Notes: generated from the sequence alone by a model not told the origin. A DNA stretch of 64,000 bases from Athripsodes cinereus (GCA_947579605.1 OX388322.1:4340001-4404000); one strand, 5' to 3'. Positions 42,869 through 53,830 are shown, numbered from the stretch's first letter. Translations and numbers: made by a program.

Positions 42869-43305
42869 AATGGGCCACTTGCAGTCGTGGGAGATTTTAA
42901 TAAAAATGATCGAATTCAGTAAATTTGAGGTCGGAAAACACAAATATGTCAGTCAATTTTTTTTTTAAATATCTAAATAATGGAGAATTTCCAAAAATAA
43001 AACCCAAATTTTTTGACGTTTGGCAAAACACTCTAAACAGCTGATGACGTCACGGAGTCCCGTGAATCCTAGTAACTTTCGCAACCACAGATTATAATCT
43101 CATACACACATGGGACTCCGTGACGTCACAGCGCCGCCATTTTGTTTTTGATCATTCCGAGAAAATCCAATTTTTAAAAGCTAAGTCTAAAGCTAAATCT
43201 AAGAAAATAGTGCAAGAAAAATTAAAATAAATTGTGGTTGTGTTTCTTTCATACTATGTAATTTACAATTTTATGTAATAAAAAAAAAATCTGCAAGTGG
43301 CCCAT
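42869..43305. mobile_element. Inverted-repeat element with internal CRE-like palindromes
   Basis: The outer ends AATGGGCCACTTGCAG and CTGCAAGTGGCCCATT are perfect inverted repeats. Inside, TGACGTCACGGAGTCCC (about 43044 on) and GGGACTCCGTGACGTCA (about 43111-43128) form a second inverted pair, each with the 8-bp palindrome TGACGTCA, the consensus of a cAMP response element. No ORF. Non-autonomous DNA element; superfamily and target duplication unresolved. Confidence 0.75.
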
Positions 43306-43834
43306 TATGTGTCAAGAATAAATAATTAGTACAACACAAATATATATGATCAATTAAAAAATAGAATAATATTATATGTAGGTATCATATTTTTTTTATA
43401 ATATACTTAGCAAAAGCTATTTATTATTTACACACAACACATTTACGGAGGCGCAAGAGTAGATTACTAATCATCTTGTTGTACTCATTTCACTTTTGAG
43501 TAATTAGTGACCTAATCTTGATCAATTAGAATTTAAATGTTCCTCGCACGTATTTGCAATATTACATACATTGACACGTTCTGATATTATTATTAGAAAT
43601 AATACATAACTGAAATATTTATTGAAACTACCTACTAGGTAATAATAATTTTCAAATGTCGTGATCGTTTTGTACGAGTGATGCGATGTGCAAAACTTCC
43701 GCAGTAATTTATTCACCAAAGATGCATGTTAGTGAGGTGACCAAATTGTTCACAATTAAAGCAATGTTATTTTTCAGATTTCAGAAGGAGCTTCACTTAT
43801 TTCCAAAAGATTAACTTTGTTGTGAAATAATTAA

Positions 43835-44045
43835 TACACCATCACGGCATATCCCACAAGTGACCAGGTAGCCAGCAGACCGGTTGCATGTTATTAACAT
43901 GCTAGCCGTCTTCAATAAATTTATATATTCAGGATGGGTGGCAAACCTCATCGTAGAATTAGAGATGAAAAACGCCTTTGTTTTTGGAACACCTGCCATT
44001 TACAGGACACTCGAAAACTTAAGGACAAGAGTGAGAGGCCAATTC
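43835..44045 (-). repeat. Repeat family X, near-complete copy
   Basis: In reverse: CCATCACGGCATATCCCACA, GGTAGCCAGCAGACCGGTTG, GCATGTTATTAACATGC, ATTCAGGATGGGTGGCAAAC, CTCATCG, CCTGCCATTTACAGGACACT, CGAAAACTTAAGG and AGAGTGAGAGGCC. One of the best copies for a consensus. Confidence 0.75.
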
Positions 44046-44149
44046 TTTTGTCGGGTACTCCGCGGAACAAACTTATCAAACAAAATTGTAAAATATTCTA
44101 AAACCAAATCGAGAATATCATAATACACGACGTTTTACTTCCTAAATCC

Positions 44150-44290
44150 GGCGACGAGATTTGTCGTCCATCCTGAATGTTTTAATTTTTTTCGGCACAG
44201 AGACAACATCAGTTTGCATGTTTAGGTATAACAAGCGACTGTTTTGCAGACTACTCCAATTGCGGGACATGCCATGATGGTAAAAATCTT
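44150..44290 (+). repeat. Repeat family X copy
   Basis: CGTCCATCCTGAATGTTTTA, TTCGGCACAGAGA, AGTTTGCATGTTTAGGTATA, TGCAGACTACTCCAATTGCG and GGACATGCCATGATGGTAAA. Confidence 0.6.
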
Positions 44291-44690
44291 TAATAGGAAG
44301 ACAATATTCAAAAGTGGAGGACTGTCTTTTCAAAAAGGTGACGGTTGGTCACCTTAATGTTAGGTCGCGTTTACATATTTTAGTAAGTTGTTCTATGTAT
44401 ATTTGCTGTTTCACAGTGTTGTCTTTTATGTAAACTCTTATTTAATAGTGCATTCTTATGTGTAACGATAATGGTGTTGGATAACATGTAGTTGTTGATA
44501 CGTTAATTTTTTATGCATCTAGCATTTTGATCTCAAAAATTTCATAGCTAGTCGATTGCGTCAGTAGTTACATTATTTAGGTCCTCTCGACCAAATTTAG
44601 AGCTATGCAAAGGACACTTTTTAATATAATATTAAAGGGCTTGGAACATAGAAAGAGGTCCATATAATCTGAAAATATATAATTTATTCT

Positions 44691-44790
44691 TCTCGGATTC
44701 GATTTCTGGCCAGGGCTAAACGAAAAATGTCCTCTCTCAAATTGTCCTGAGTCATGTAATAGCCAATAATGTGTTTGTTAATGGCTAAAT
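44691..44790 (+). repeat. SINE-B fragment
   Basis: Half B-box GATTCGATTTC, TGGCCAGGGCTAAACGAAAA and CAAATTGTCCTGAGTCATG. Confidence 0.5.
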
Positions 44791-44969
44791 TGTATTAATA
44801 ATAACAAATTTAAACTTATTTCTGATGGTCGAACAGCCTCAGCCATAGCTTCAGAATCAAGTCTTGTGATTTTGAGCTTTGGATTCCCAGTCGTTTGAAA
44901 CTTTTAGCTCTGTCAGATTTTAGTTGATATTAGGTATCTAATTGTCCTTGTTTTGGTTTGCTTAATGGT

Positions 44970-45165
44970 AAAGAATTGGTCTCCCACTCTTTTCGAAAAA
45001 AAACATGATATTTTACATCTTAAATGCAGCGATGAGGGTTGCCACCCATCCTGAATGATTTAATTTTCGTAGGCACAGAAAGGACACTTTGCATGTTTAT
45101 CACATGTAGCTGGTCTGCTGGCTACCCCACTTGTGAGATTTGTCGTGATGGTATAATTAATAGAC
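44970..45165 (+). repeat. Repeat family X, near-complete copy
   Basis: TTGGTCTCCCACTCTTTTCG, CATCTTAAATGCAGCGATGA, GGGTTGCCACCCATCCTGAA, AAAGGACACTTTGCATGTTT, GTAGCTGGTCTGCTGGCTAC and TTGTGAGATTTGTCGTGATG, GTATAATTAATAG. Confidence 0.75.
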
Positions 45166-45229
45166 AAAGACATAATTGTGAAAAAAACCTATATTGTATG
45201 CATCCCTGTATTCACCTCACATAACAACT

Positions 45230-46430
45230 GATTTCAATAAACTTTTATGTAAACACTTTAATTATGTATACACTATTTAATTATTTAGTTTGTTGCAAAC
45301 TATGTTCGTTTGTTTGTGTGTGATGATGATGCTCTGATGATGATGATAATAATAATGATTGAGGAAAGATCATGTTAAACCTGAAATTAGATCCACGATG
45401 TGAAAATAATAATAATAATCTATGCATGCATGCATCAGGTTTTCTCTGTTTATAGATCGCTTCTTTCTACTGTAGCAGGTGTATTCAACTGTCAAATTAA
45501 GATCTTTTTTTAAGAAACTTTTAAAAATGTTAATTTAAATATAAAAAAACAGCCAAATTGTTTGTTATTCATACTGAATTGATTTGAATAAATTTTTAAA
45601 AACATCCCTTCCAATTTTTCAATTTTACAGACACTTTTTCTTTTCTACTGATAAAGTAAATGATAAAGATCCCAAAAACTTTTTTCTCATTAAACGAAAG
45701 ATTCGAAGAGGAACAATAATTTAGTGAGTTTATGTTTGAAATAAAATAAAAACTGGTTAAAGGTTGTCACTTACACGAAATGCGTTAAGATTTTTGCGTG
45801 TGGCGATCTTAAAATAAATTTATAAATTTTGAACTGAATTATTTATTGATTATTTATTTATTCCGTTGGTTCGATAAAAATGAACAAGTCACTCTAAATT
45901 TTCGCGGAAAAATCTTCTAGTAGTAGGTAACTAATTATTTTTATTAAATTTCAGATTATAAATAAAAAATAATTCATCTTTATACAACCGGCCATTTGTA
46001 ATCAGCTTTTTTTTGTTTTTGAAAATACACTGTAGCGATTTCGGTGCACTTAAACCACCGATGAGTTGTTCATGAATAAATTTATAGGCTCTAAAACTAC
46101 TGGTTTATGATCACTTAGAAGGATCACGATAGCTTTAAATAATATATAACATTAATTTATATACATCTCACACAAGAAATTATAATTAATATAGTTATAT
46201 GATAAATTATGTAATTTAGTTGAGATATATTTCTTGCAGTCGTTTATCATAATATTACTATGATTATTAATTCTCTCTATATGTGCTAACAACCCTGCTT
46301 GAATTGGTATTAAATATTATTAACAATAATATAATATAAACCGTATCATGAAGCCTTAACTAGGTTAATTATTATACTCAAAAACTTAAGGAGCAGTGTA
46401 ACATGTATCGAGTTACTGCAAAGATACATT
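45230..46430. other. AT-rich stretch, no feature recognised
   Basis: Contains (GAT)n/(AAT)n runs at 45320-45420 only. Confidence 0.4.
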
Positions 46431-46437
46431 TAATCTA

Positions 46438-46492
46438 ATACATAAAATTTTCGTGTCACGGTGTTTGTTATCATACTCCTCCAAAACAAAAC
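46438..46492 (-). repeat. 3' fragment of the 1724-2075 repeat family
   Basis: ATAAAATTTTCGTGTCACGG, TGTTTGTTATCATACTCC on the plus strand is the reverse complement of the end of the 1724 copy. Confidence 0.5.
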
Positions 46493-47021
46493 AAAAAAAA
46501 ATTGAATATATTTGTTCAATAATTGTAATAACTATCTAAGTATGCGTAGTATTTAAAAAAAAAAATATATGAAAATTTGCAGGATTCTCGTTCATTTATG
46601 TACCAAACACACCTCTGAATTCGACTTTTAGATGCTATTTTATAAACGAAACTAAAATCAAGTTTTTTTTTTAAAGTTAAAGTTTGTTATTGGTAATTGT
46701 AGTGTATGGACTTTGTACACTGCACCGGTGAGATGAACCTTGCACTTGTTTACAAGTAAAACAAGGAATATTGAGTGAGTAGCAATACTCTATTATCTAT
46801 ATAGGTTAGCTTCCTATAGGAAACGGGGCTCATTATAGATACGACCTTGGGTTGCACTGGTTCGCTGCGTTTTTTGACTGTTGTGTTCGACAATTTGTAA
46901 ATAGGATTATTATTGAATATATTTGTGTTAATTATAAATATCCGTGTCGTTATTCAAAAGAACCTACAATATTGTAAACTACACAGTATACAATAGTAAT
47001 TAATATTTGTTTTATTTATTT

Positions 47022-47150
47022 ATTCATTCTTTACTGTACATTGATTAAAAACAATTACATTAAAGGTATACATTCAAATTAAATACAATCAATATACAGA
47101 GGGCGATTTTATCGCAAAGGCGCGATCTCTTCCAACTAATCCAAAAGTAT
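47022..47150 (-). repeat. LINE 3'-end repeat R6
   Basis: TTTATTCATTCTTTACTGTA, CATTGATTAAAAACAATTAC and TATACAGAGGGCGATTTTAT, CGCAAAGGCGCGATCTCTTC. Confidence 0.65.
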
Positions 47151-47360
47151 TAACTTAAAAAAAAACATATGAGAGAAAAATAAGCAAAAATCTAAGGTAA
47201 TGTTTTCATATTTTATCAAATCAAAATGTTCGTAGGGTCAATAAGTTTTGAGAGTTTGTATACCAAACTTGTTAAAAATTGAATGTTTTATCGTTTTTGC
47301 TTAAGGGGCGCCTTACATTTCATCTTCAGAAATTAACTCTTACTAAAACTTAACTGTTAA

Positions 47361-47395
47361 GTTCTGATGATGAAACGGTAAGTTTCGAAAACCTA
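47361..47395 (+). ncRNA. Weak hammerhead-like motif
   Basis: CTGATGA (47364-47370), stem GAAAC-GGTAA-GTTTC (47372-47386), GAAAAC. Stem III and the cleavage site do not fit well and stem I is not evident. Probably a decayed relative of the motif at 23272. Confidence 0.3.
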
Positions 47396-47459
47396 AAGCT
47401 CATTAAAAATAAAAGTGGAAAATACAGTGTTTTTAATTTTTAATTTATATATAATATAA

Positions 47460-48270
47460 ATATTTTACAAGTTATATATGTTGATATTGATTTTAACAAC
47501 TTAATTCTGAAAGAAAGAGTAATATTTTTACATTTTGGTGCTTAAGTGTTAAGTTTTTTGAAAAGATTATTGATTTTTCTAAAAATTAAACGTTTCTAGT
47601 ATTATACAACAGAAGCATACCCTTAACATGGTTTGAAAACCGTCTGTTTAACGATTACTTTAAGAGCTTACTTATTATTTATTTGATAATGATTATTATA
47701 ATAATAAAAACAATTTATTTCAATAACAGCTCTATGCATATTTCATTACACACAACTTTTAACCCTGCTTAAATAATTTTAACATATTAACTGCCCGCAT
47801 TTTGCAAGGAAAAGAAATTATATTATTGTTGCAACGATTATGATTTGCAATAACAATAATATTATTTATGCCTCAAGTTGCGTACTCACTGAGTTCATAC
47901 TGCAAACAGTGAACTGAATGCAGGTATAAACTCAGTTCTCTCTGTATCATCGAGAACTTTGAAATTAGATCTCTTTCTCAATAATCTTATGAAAATATTT
48001 TATTTCAGTTTGGAAATCGAGGTTTTGGATGGAAGCTCACGACGTGACCATACCAAGAAATCTTCTTAAAAAAACAAAGATGAGTGAATATTATTTGACA
48101 ATCAACTTTGGGAATGTGTCTCTTTCTTGGACAGGCTGAAAAAGCTCCTAAACGCTCTGATTTTTATTCCCTCGTTTATATTATGGAGTCAGGAGATCCG
48201 CCATCTTCCGACATCTCTTCGACTCTCGATCTTGCCTTTGATAATCAATTGACGTATTTCAGATACTCAA
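47460..48270. other. No feature recognised
   Basis: AT-rich; nothing supported on either strand. Confidence 0.4.
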
Positions 48271-48278
48271 TTAATATT

Positions 48279-48452
48279 TCGTCGGTAGCCTGGAGGTAGA
48301 GTCTCGGCCTCATGAACAAGGGGTCCGTGGTTCGATACCAGGTGCCGGCAAAACTCCCCTTTCACGACACAAGCTTTTAGCTTACTGTGAAAGGTGTATA
48401 AGGTTGTATTTGGGTTTATAACAAAACCCAGATATATCTTTTTTAAAAAAAC
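48279..48452 (+). repeat. SINE-A copy
   Basis: GTCGGTAGCCTGGAGGTAGA (A-box), GTGGTTCGATACCAGGTGCC (B-box), TTTCACGACACAAGCTTTTA, GGTTGTATTTGGGTTTATAA and CCCAGATATATC. Full length and close to the 32119 copy. Confidence 0.85.
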
Positions 48453-48519
48453 CACGTTACTTCTAAGTCGTTCTTCTAATCTACTTCAAAGCCACGTTAG
48501 GAGTAATTTTTCTGTATTA

Positions 48520-48780
48520 GTATTAGCTTGGTGGTAGAGTTTCGGATTTCAAATCAAGAGCCCTTACCAATCAGAAACCTTGATTGGAGAACCATGTCTA
48601 CACAATGCAACATTGTGCAGAATCTAATCGGAAGAAGTGAGAAAGGTGTCCCAACGCTTACGAATTGGCCCAAGGCTGGCTTTAGTGATCACTTTTGGTG
48701 TCCATGGACAACGTTCACCAATTCCACCATTCTCACTGTCACGATGTAATGTGTCCACCAATCGAGAGACGCTTTATGCA
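48520..48780. repeat. R9 and SINE-C body fragments
   Basis: 48525-48570 has an A-box-like TAGCTTGGTGG. 48575-48660 is R9 (GATTGGAGAACCATGTCTAC, GGAAGAAGTGAGAAAGG). 48650-48780 (ACGCTTACGAATTGGCC, CAAGGCTGGCTTT, ACGTTCACCAATTCCACC) matches the body of SINE-C at 61175-61357. Confidence 0.5.
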
Positions 48781-48899
48781 AACCTTAGAAGCAACCATCT
48801 TTTTGGGATCCCATTTTTCAGATCTCAAATAGATCGCGAGTTCATATTTTCTTCCAACTGCAGATGCACAACACCTTAATGACGCAATAATACTGCTTA

Positions 48900-49430
48900 A
48901 TATGAGAATGTCTGCGGTTTATTTGAGTTTAATTCAAATCCAGATAAACATTTGGAAAAAAGTCTGTCTTATATATACACACAATCATAATTAGAGCAAA
49001 TCTATTTGTTCATAATTAATCAATTAATATTTTAAAGTGTAGATATTAAATTATTAAACTTTTGATTTATATTTTATTATTTGAATAATGTATAATTATT
49101 AAGCAATGTCGATATTTCCTTTTCGTTAGCCTATATTTTATAAAAGCTGTACATACCCTAAAGCTCTGAATGTTTACGTTTAAGTTTTTTCTAGACATAA
49201 TATACTACATTGCGTCGTCGATTTGCAGCACACAATAATTGCTTAATACTATTGTTGCAAAAGCGTCCGTTTCATATAACTATTATTTATAGAAGGTTGA
49301 GAATATTTAATCTATATATTTTTTAGATTGATGATCAAAACTATATCATAACCCCCCGGGGGTGAAATAATTCAACGAAATATAAGCAGCACCCACCCTG
49401 AAATCATAGTATAGATAATTTTATATTTCG
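48900..49430. other. AT-rich spacer
   Basis: No repeat or coding signal recognised. Confidence 0.4.
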
Positions 49431-49439
49431 TAGCTGTAA

Positions 49440-49790
49440 TATAAGATACTAGTAGAAGGAAGACGGGGAGTTGGCAGAAAGCAAATGTTCTGGCTGCGCA
49501 ACATTAGAGGAGGACAGTGGATGACCCGTTCAGAGCAGCACAGAGGCCTGAGTCAATAAGACATTTTCACGTTACGTTTTAGTTCCGTTAACGTTCGAGC
49601 GAGTGTCAATTTCGTTGCTAAGATACACAATGGTTCCGAAAATTAACACTTTGGCGCAACATCGTCTGCATTTAAACGCTAACGGAACAAAAACGTAACG
49701 TGAAAATGTGTTATTGACTCAGGCCTCAGGACAGGGAGGCTTTCTCCGGAGTGACCGCTAACGTCGGGGGGGGGGGGGACCTGACATGGC
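49440..49790 (+). pseudogene. Non-LTR RT family G-like C terminus split by a MITE
   Basis: VEGRRGVGRKQMFWLRNIRG, then GQWMTRSEQHR before the MITE; QDREAFSGVTANVGG after it (49727-49770). The two halves together have the order EGRRG, WLRNIR, AQDREAF and VxANV seen at 37850-38175. A poly-G run at 49768-49781 follows. Confidence 0.8.
49545..49725. mobile_element. MITE with ~36-bp terminal inverted repeats
   Basis: Left end GGCCTGAGTCAATAAGACAT then TTTCACGTTACGTTTT; right end mirrored (AACGTAACGTGAAAATGTG, TTATTGACTCAGGCC). 181 bp, no ORF. Inserted between codons of an RT remnant, giving a clear empty-site expectation. The target duplication appears short (2-3 bp) but is obscured. Confidence 0.85.
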
Positions 49791-50029
49791 ACAGAAAGAA
49801 GAAGAAGATACAAATAATATTTGTTCCTCCATGTATTTGGAATGTGTTCTATCACTTCTTTTTCTTTTTGTATCGGTCAGCATCAAAAACGATAAAAAAA
49901 AAACTAAAAACATCGAATCTATATTCCCATTCCCTCCCTGAAAGCCAGGACCTCTCTTGCAGCTTCTCCCAGATGAGTTGGCTCCATGAATTCCTCCCAG
50001 AGACACTGTCTGGGAGCCATTAGACATAT

Positions 50030-50105
50030 TTTATTTATTTATTTATTTTTATTTATTTATACATAAATCCACGGCGTGAGCCTTTTACATGTTAAAAATA
50101 TAAAA
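50030..50105 (-). repeat. LINE 3'-end repeat R7
   Basis: (TTTA)n, then AAATCCACGGCGTGAGCCTT, TTACATGTTAAAAATA. Confidence 0.65.
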
Positions 50106-50474
50106 CAAAAACAAACATAATTCTCATTTACAATACAGTTGGAACAGAACAACAACTGGCGAAGAAACAATACAATTGGAATATTAATTGATATCTTGCA
50201 TAGTGACACACGACAAAGAGATGGTGACAAAAACAGCTATTGTGTCAAAAGACAAACTAATAAATAGCAAAGACTACAGATATGAGAGTTGACAATACAA
50301 TACTCTTTTTTTACTGTTCGAAGCTTTTCGAGGGAAGCGGAAAGCTATGATGTAATTGCCGACGCCGTCTTTATCTAGAATGTAGGTAGGTAGGTACGTC
50401 AAATTAATATATTTATTCGTTCATACTGTCAAGCAATTGAGCTATGTGGAATTAAATAAATAAATGCAGCACAT

Positions 50475-50695
50475 GAATCTCTTCCGCAAGTTTTCGAGTG
50501 TTCTGTAAAAGGCAGGCATTCGAAAAATAAAGATTTTTCACATCTCAAATTCAGCGATGAAGTTTGCCACCCGTTTTGAATGTCTTAATTTTTTGATTGC
50601 ATAGAGAGGATGGCTTGCACCTTTGTAACATGTGGCTAATCAGCTGGCTATCCCACTTGTGGGATGTGCCGATCACGGCATCAGGTATAGTAACA
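50475..50695 (+). repeat. Repeat family X, near-complete copy
   Basis: GTTTTCGAGTGTTCTGTAAA, AGGCAGGCATTCGAAAAATA, AAATTCAGCGATGAAGTTTG, CCACCCGTTTTGAATGTCTT, TGGCTAATCAGCTGGCTATC, CCACTTGTGGGATGTGCCGA. Confidence 0.75.
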
Positions 50696-50769
50696 ATACA
50701 TTGTTACTGAAATATACATAATATGTATATCGATTATAAGTAATTTCACACATGTGACAATGTCAAATA

Positions 50770-50832
50770 AATAGAAGTCCCCAGATTTTTGCGCTATCTG
50801 GGTGGTTGGTGGGTCTTCTTCAATGTGAAATA
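50770..50832 (+). repeat. Short interspersed repeat R8
   Basis: TAGAAGTCCCCAGATTTTTG, CGCTATCTGGGTGGTTGGTG, GGTC. Confidence 0.5.
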
Positions 50833-50849
50833 AAATCAATATACATAAT

Positions 50850-50956
50850 CAAACACACACAGACCTAGAACAATTTCAAAGAGGCAATTTTTCATTATGC
50901 CGTGACAGGGAGTGGAACACGGGACCTAGTGACTCAAAAGCTACACCGGCCGTCTA
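50850..50956 (-). repeat. SINE-B head fragment
   Basis: CAGACCTAGAACAATTTC, CCGTGACAGGGAGTGGAAC, ACGGGACCTAGTGACTC and ACCGGCCG: the tRNA-like head and early body in reverse, with a mutated B-box. Confidence 0.6.
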
Positions 50957-51389
50957 AATGCGGTGAAACATTCTCAAACGTTGCAAAAATGTAACAATAT
51001 TTCAATCTACCGACATTATACGTATAAAGTAAATACGTGTGTTGTGTTATGTTTAACGCAAAATGTGAAATTATGTAACAATTATTATAGACCAATGCAT
51101 ACTCAATTACGTACTAAATAAAAACAAATTGTTGTAATATACATTGTAATGATAATATTATAATTTTATATACTCAAGTAATTTTAATCTAGAACACACT
51201 TTGACACAACAACGATGTGTACCTATAACATTTGAAGTGCTTATTAAAAATTTGCGGTGGTGGACATTATGTTAGTTTTATTAAATTAACCTAAAAAATA
51301 TAATATTATTAATTATATTATAAATTCAACAGTTTGTAAGTAGATACCTATATATGTCTCAAGATAAGTTATAATAATTTATGAAAAAT

Positions 51390-51466
51390 TATGTTATACA
51401 TATAAATGTTTTCATATTTGTTGAGAGAGTTCATGTTTGTACAAACAAAACTACCCAGTGGGAAGG
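51390..51466 (+). repeat. Repeat R5, left part of a copy split by an LTR
   Basis: TTTGTACAAACAAAACTACC, CAGTGGGAAGG aligns with AGAACAAACATATTCTCC, CCAGTGGGAAGGGC of the 41325 copy. It continues at 52194. Confidence 0.6.
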
Positions 51467-52197
51467 TGTAGCGGAATATTACCGACGGATTATCGCGCAT
51501 AGATCATTTTTTAATGCTGGCAATATTATCAAGTGGCAACATAGGAGATATACGTCAAAGAAAAAAATAGTATTGTCACAGGGAACGAAAAGAAATGTTA
51601 GCGCAGAGAAAAGTTTTCGCGGCGTGTCATTCCAAATTTTACCTCTGTGACAGGCGGGAGAAAATGGTCTTAAGTTTTTAAGTGCGACGTGAAAGAAGGG
51701 GAACAGCGATCTCCATCCCGATATTTGCCGGGAAGAAATGTATTGAAACACCATTGTTTTGTGTTTTTTGTCAATCGTAACGAAATAAACTCATCAGCGA
51801 GTACAAATCCACGAGAAGGTTTAGAAGCCGATACCCAGAGGAGTGAATTTGCTCACCCACGTGGTACCTCGAACCTGGAGTATTCCAAACAAGATAACCG
51901 CAAGAATTGTGAGGCGGTTCCAAGTTGCGGGGTCGAGGGTTGGGGGTTGCAGCCAGCCACGAGGGTGATCGGAGACTGGGGATCTCGTGGGAAACGCGCC
52001 AACATCGAAAGTCGGATGGTTCAATTAGTAGTACGTGTCACATCTGCTCCCATGTGTGTGGAGACCTAATAAAAGAAGAACGAACAGGAACCAGTGTTTA
52101 AATAGTTTTCCCCCCATATGTCGACCCGAGCAATTGACCCATGGACCCTGGGGTAGTGGTAAAGCATAGCTGGCCAGACAAAATAATGCCACAAAGG
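51463..52197. mobile_element. Solo LTR, 727 bp, with 4-bp target duplication
   Basis: 51467-52193 begins TGTAGCGGAATATTACC and ends AATAATGCCACA (TGT...ACA). It is flanked by AAGG on both sides (51463-51466, 52194-52197). It interrupts an R5 repeat exactly at that tetranucleotide. Its base composition is richer in G+C than the flanks. Polyadenylation-type AATAAA occurs at 51784 and 52066. A 4-bp duplication fits Gypsy-like elements. No internal coding region remains, so it is probably the product of LTR-LTR recombination. Frames of 67-126 codons inside are not recognisable proteins. Confidence 0.85.
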
Positions 52198-52420
52198 GCT
52201 ATTCAAATGTTTAATGGTCTGGCTGGAGAAATTGATATTATTATCTTTTACGTGACGTAGGTATGCAGAATTTATAAGAAAAATTGAAGATATACTTATT
52301 GTAGCTGTGTTGTCGTTTGGATTTCGTTTAAGGTTATCTTCTGGGACCGCATTGGTCTTCAGCTGTAATGATTCTTGTAAAAATCGTCTTATTGTCACTA
52401 ATAATAATAATATGCTTTGC
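52198..52420 (+). repeat. Repeat R5, right part, with (TAA)n tail
   Basis: GCTATTCAAATGTTTAATGG, TCTGGCTGGAGAAATTGATA, GGTCTTCAGCTGTAATGATT and (TAA)n; the continuation of 51390-51466. Confidence 0.75.
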
Positions 52421-52519
52421 TGGTTTTCTAGTTTTTAATTGATTTAGTTGTATATTATTAGTTAAGTTTAAACTGTATGTTTGCGAAAGAAAATAAAATA
52501 AAATATGTATTAGAACATG

Positions 52520-52666
52520 TGTGTTGAAAGACTTGGTTTGGAGTGACCAGAGGTCCTGGAAACAGCGGTAGACAGGCATCTCTGGAGGAGGTACCTACTT
52601 AGGGGCAATGGGCCCCCTACCCAACTAGGACAAGGGGAAGAAGATGTATGTATGTATGTATTAGTA
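52520..52666 (+). pseudogene. Non-LTR RT extreme C terminus with (ATGT)n tail
   Basis: WSDQRSWKQR, stop, then frame-shifted RQASLEEVPT and QWAPYPT. DRxxWRQRWQASL-type ends followed by a GGGGAAGAAGATG stretch and (ATGT)n are typical of insect endonuclease-reverse transcriptase 3' ends. Confidence 0.6.
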
Positions 52667-52814
52667 AAAATATACAAAGTTTGTGATGAAAAAATTAGTT
52701 TTCAAATGTCCTATAAATCTGGCGTTTTAGATAGATCATCTATTAGAAAATAATAAATATATTGTAATAGATTTTTAGATCGATATATCTGGTGTTTTAG
52801 ATAGATCATCGATT

Positions 52815-52872
52815 AGATAGATCTACATAGCGTTCCGTTCTTTCCATACCCCACTTGGGACACGGCGTGTAA
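52815..52872 (+). pseudogene. Non-LTR RT family A 3'-end fragment
   Basis: TAGATCTACATAGCGTTCCG, CCCCACTTGGGACACGGCGT: the last ~55 bp of family A, in plus orientation. Confidence 0.6.
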
Positions 52873-52907
52873 AGTATAGTTATAGATTATCTTCAAAGAT
52901 ATTTTAT

Positions 52908-53080
52908 TTTATTTAAAAAAGATATATCTGGGTTATATAATAAAGTCAAATACAACCTAATACACTTTTCACAGTAAGCTAAAAGCTTGTGTCGTGAATG
53001 GGGAGTTTGCCGTCACCTGGGACCGAACTACGGATATCCTGTTTACGAGGACAAGACTCTACCTCCAGGCTACCGACGAA
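52908..53080 (-). repeat. SINE-A copy
   Basis: AGATATATCTGGGTTATATA, CACTTTTCACAGTAAGCTAA, AAGCTTGTGTCGTGAATGGG and CTACCTCCAGGCTACCGACG. The B-box is mutated (GGGACCGAACT). Confidence 0.8.
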
Positions 53081-53464
53081 CTCTCTTATTCTGGTATATA
53101 ATCTTTTTCAAACTATTTGAGTGGAATTAAATTCATAATCTATGTAATAGTCTACTATTCCAGAAATTATATTGATTTTTTCTCAATACCAAAAGGTGTT
53201 CCTTATTTCTTGTTCACATTGGACATTTGATAATATAATTGTGCGACTGGAGTTTGGTTTCTAGCTAGTAAAAGTGAAGTACAATATAAATAATGTTTAT
53301 ATTGATATCATAACATCACATTATGATAACGCCGATACAATACATTTATGAAACACCTATTAACTTTTTTATAGTCGCTAATAGAAGGTGGCAACATTGT
53401 TAGTAAAAATTAATGTTTTTCTGTTCATTTAATTCAAACATTACATGCATGTTCATTAAATCAT

Positions 53465-53510
53465 AAAAATAAATATGATTCTATAACGGAATATCCACAA
53501 GTGGAGTAGT
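53465..53510 (-). repeat. Repeat family X, distal fragment
   Basis: TATAACGGAATATCCACAAG then TGGAGTAGTC. Confidence 0.4.
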
Positions 53511-53569
53511 CATTGGTGATATCAGCGATAGACATTTGGCAGGCTGGATTCTAAGGAAACGTTAATAAA

Positions 53570-53830
53570 ATAAGGAGAGTTCGGTTATACGAATAACCTA
53601 TTGGAATGGTTTGGGTCAAAATCAAAAACACTTTGTGCCTTATGGTAAGAATTGATCGCCAGATTTTTTTAGAATTTTGGTGTACCTCAGGGTTCAAATC
53701 TGGGACCACTGCTATTTATACTTTTTTTGTCCATATCATGCAAATATTGAGCGTCTGCTGATGATCTAAAAGTATTTAAATGCGTTTCTTATGTAAGAGA
53801 TGCACAGTTACAACAAAAGGGAAAATAAAT
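53570..53830 (+). pseudogene. Jockey/CR1-like RT catalytic-core fragment
   Basis: FGVPQGSNLGPLLFILFLS is the conserved PQG-S-x-L-GPLLF motif of non-LTR and group II-like RTs. It is followed after a stop and frameshift by SADDLKVFKCV, the catalytic ADD box (53758-53766). It is the only RT palm sequence in the window besides element B, and it has lost its reading frame. Confidence 0.75.

Noticed and set aside
45310..45345. Hammerhead core in CTCTGATGATGATG
   Set aside because: CTGATGA occurs within a (GAT)n run; no stem II or GAAA follows.
46686..46985. Possible second solo LTR (TGTAGTGTATGG to about AACCTACA)
   Set aside because: The end looks LTR-like, but no matching target duplication or paired copy was found, so the boundaries cannot be supported.
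51689..52069. 126-codon open frame as a gene
   Set aside because: It lies wholly inside the solo LTR and shows no recognisable domain.
53758..53785. Hammerhead core at CTGATGATCTAAAAG
   Set aside because: It is the coding sequence of the RT ADD box; no stem II.
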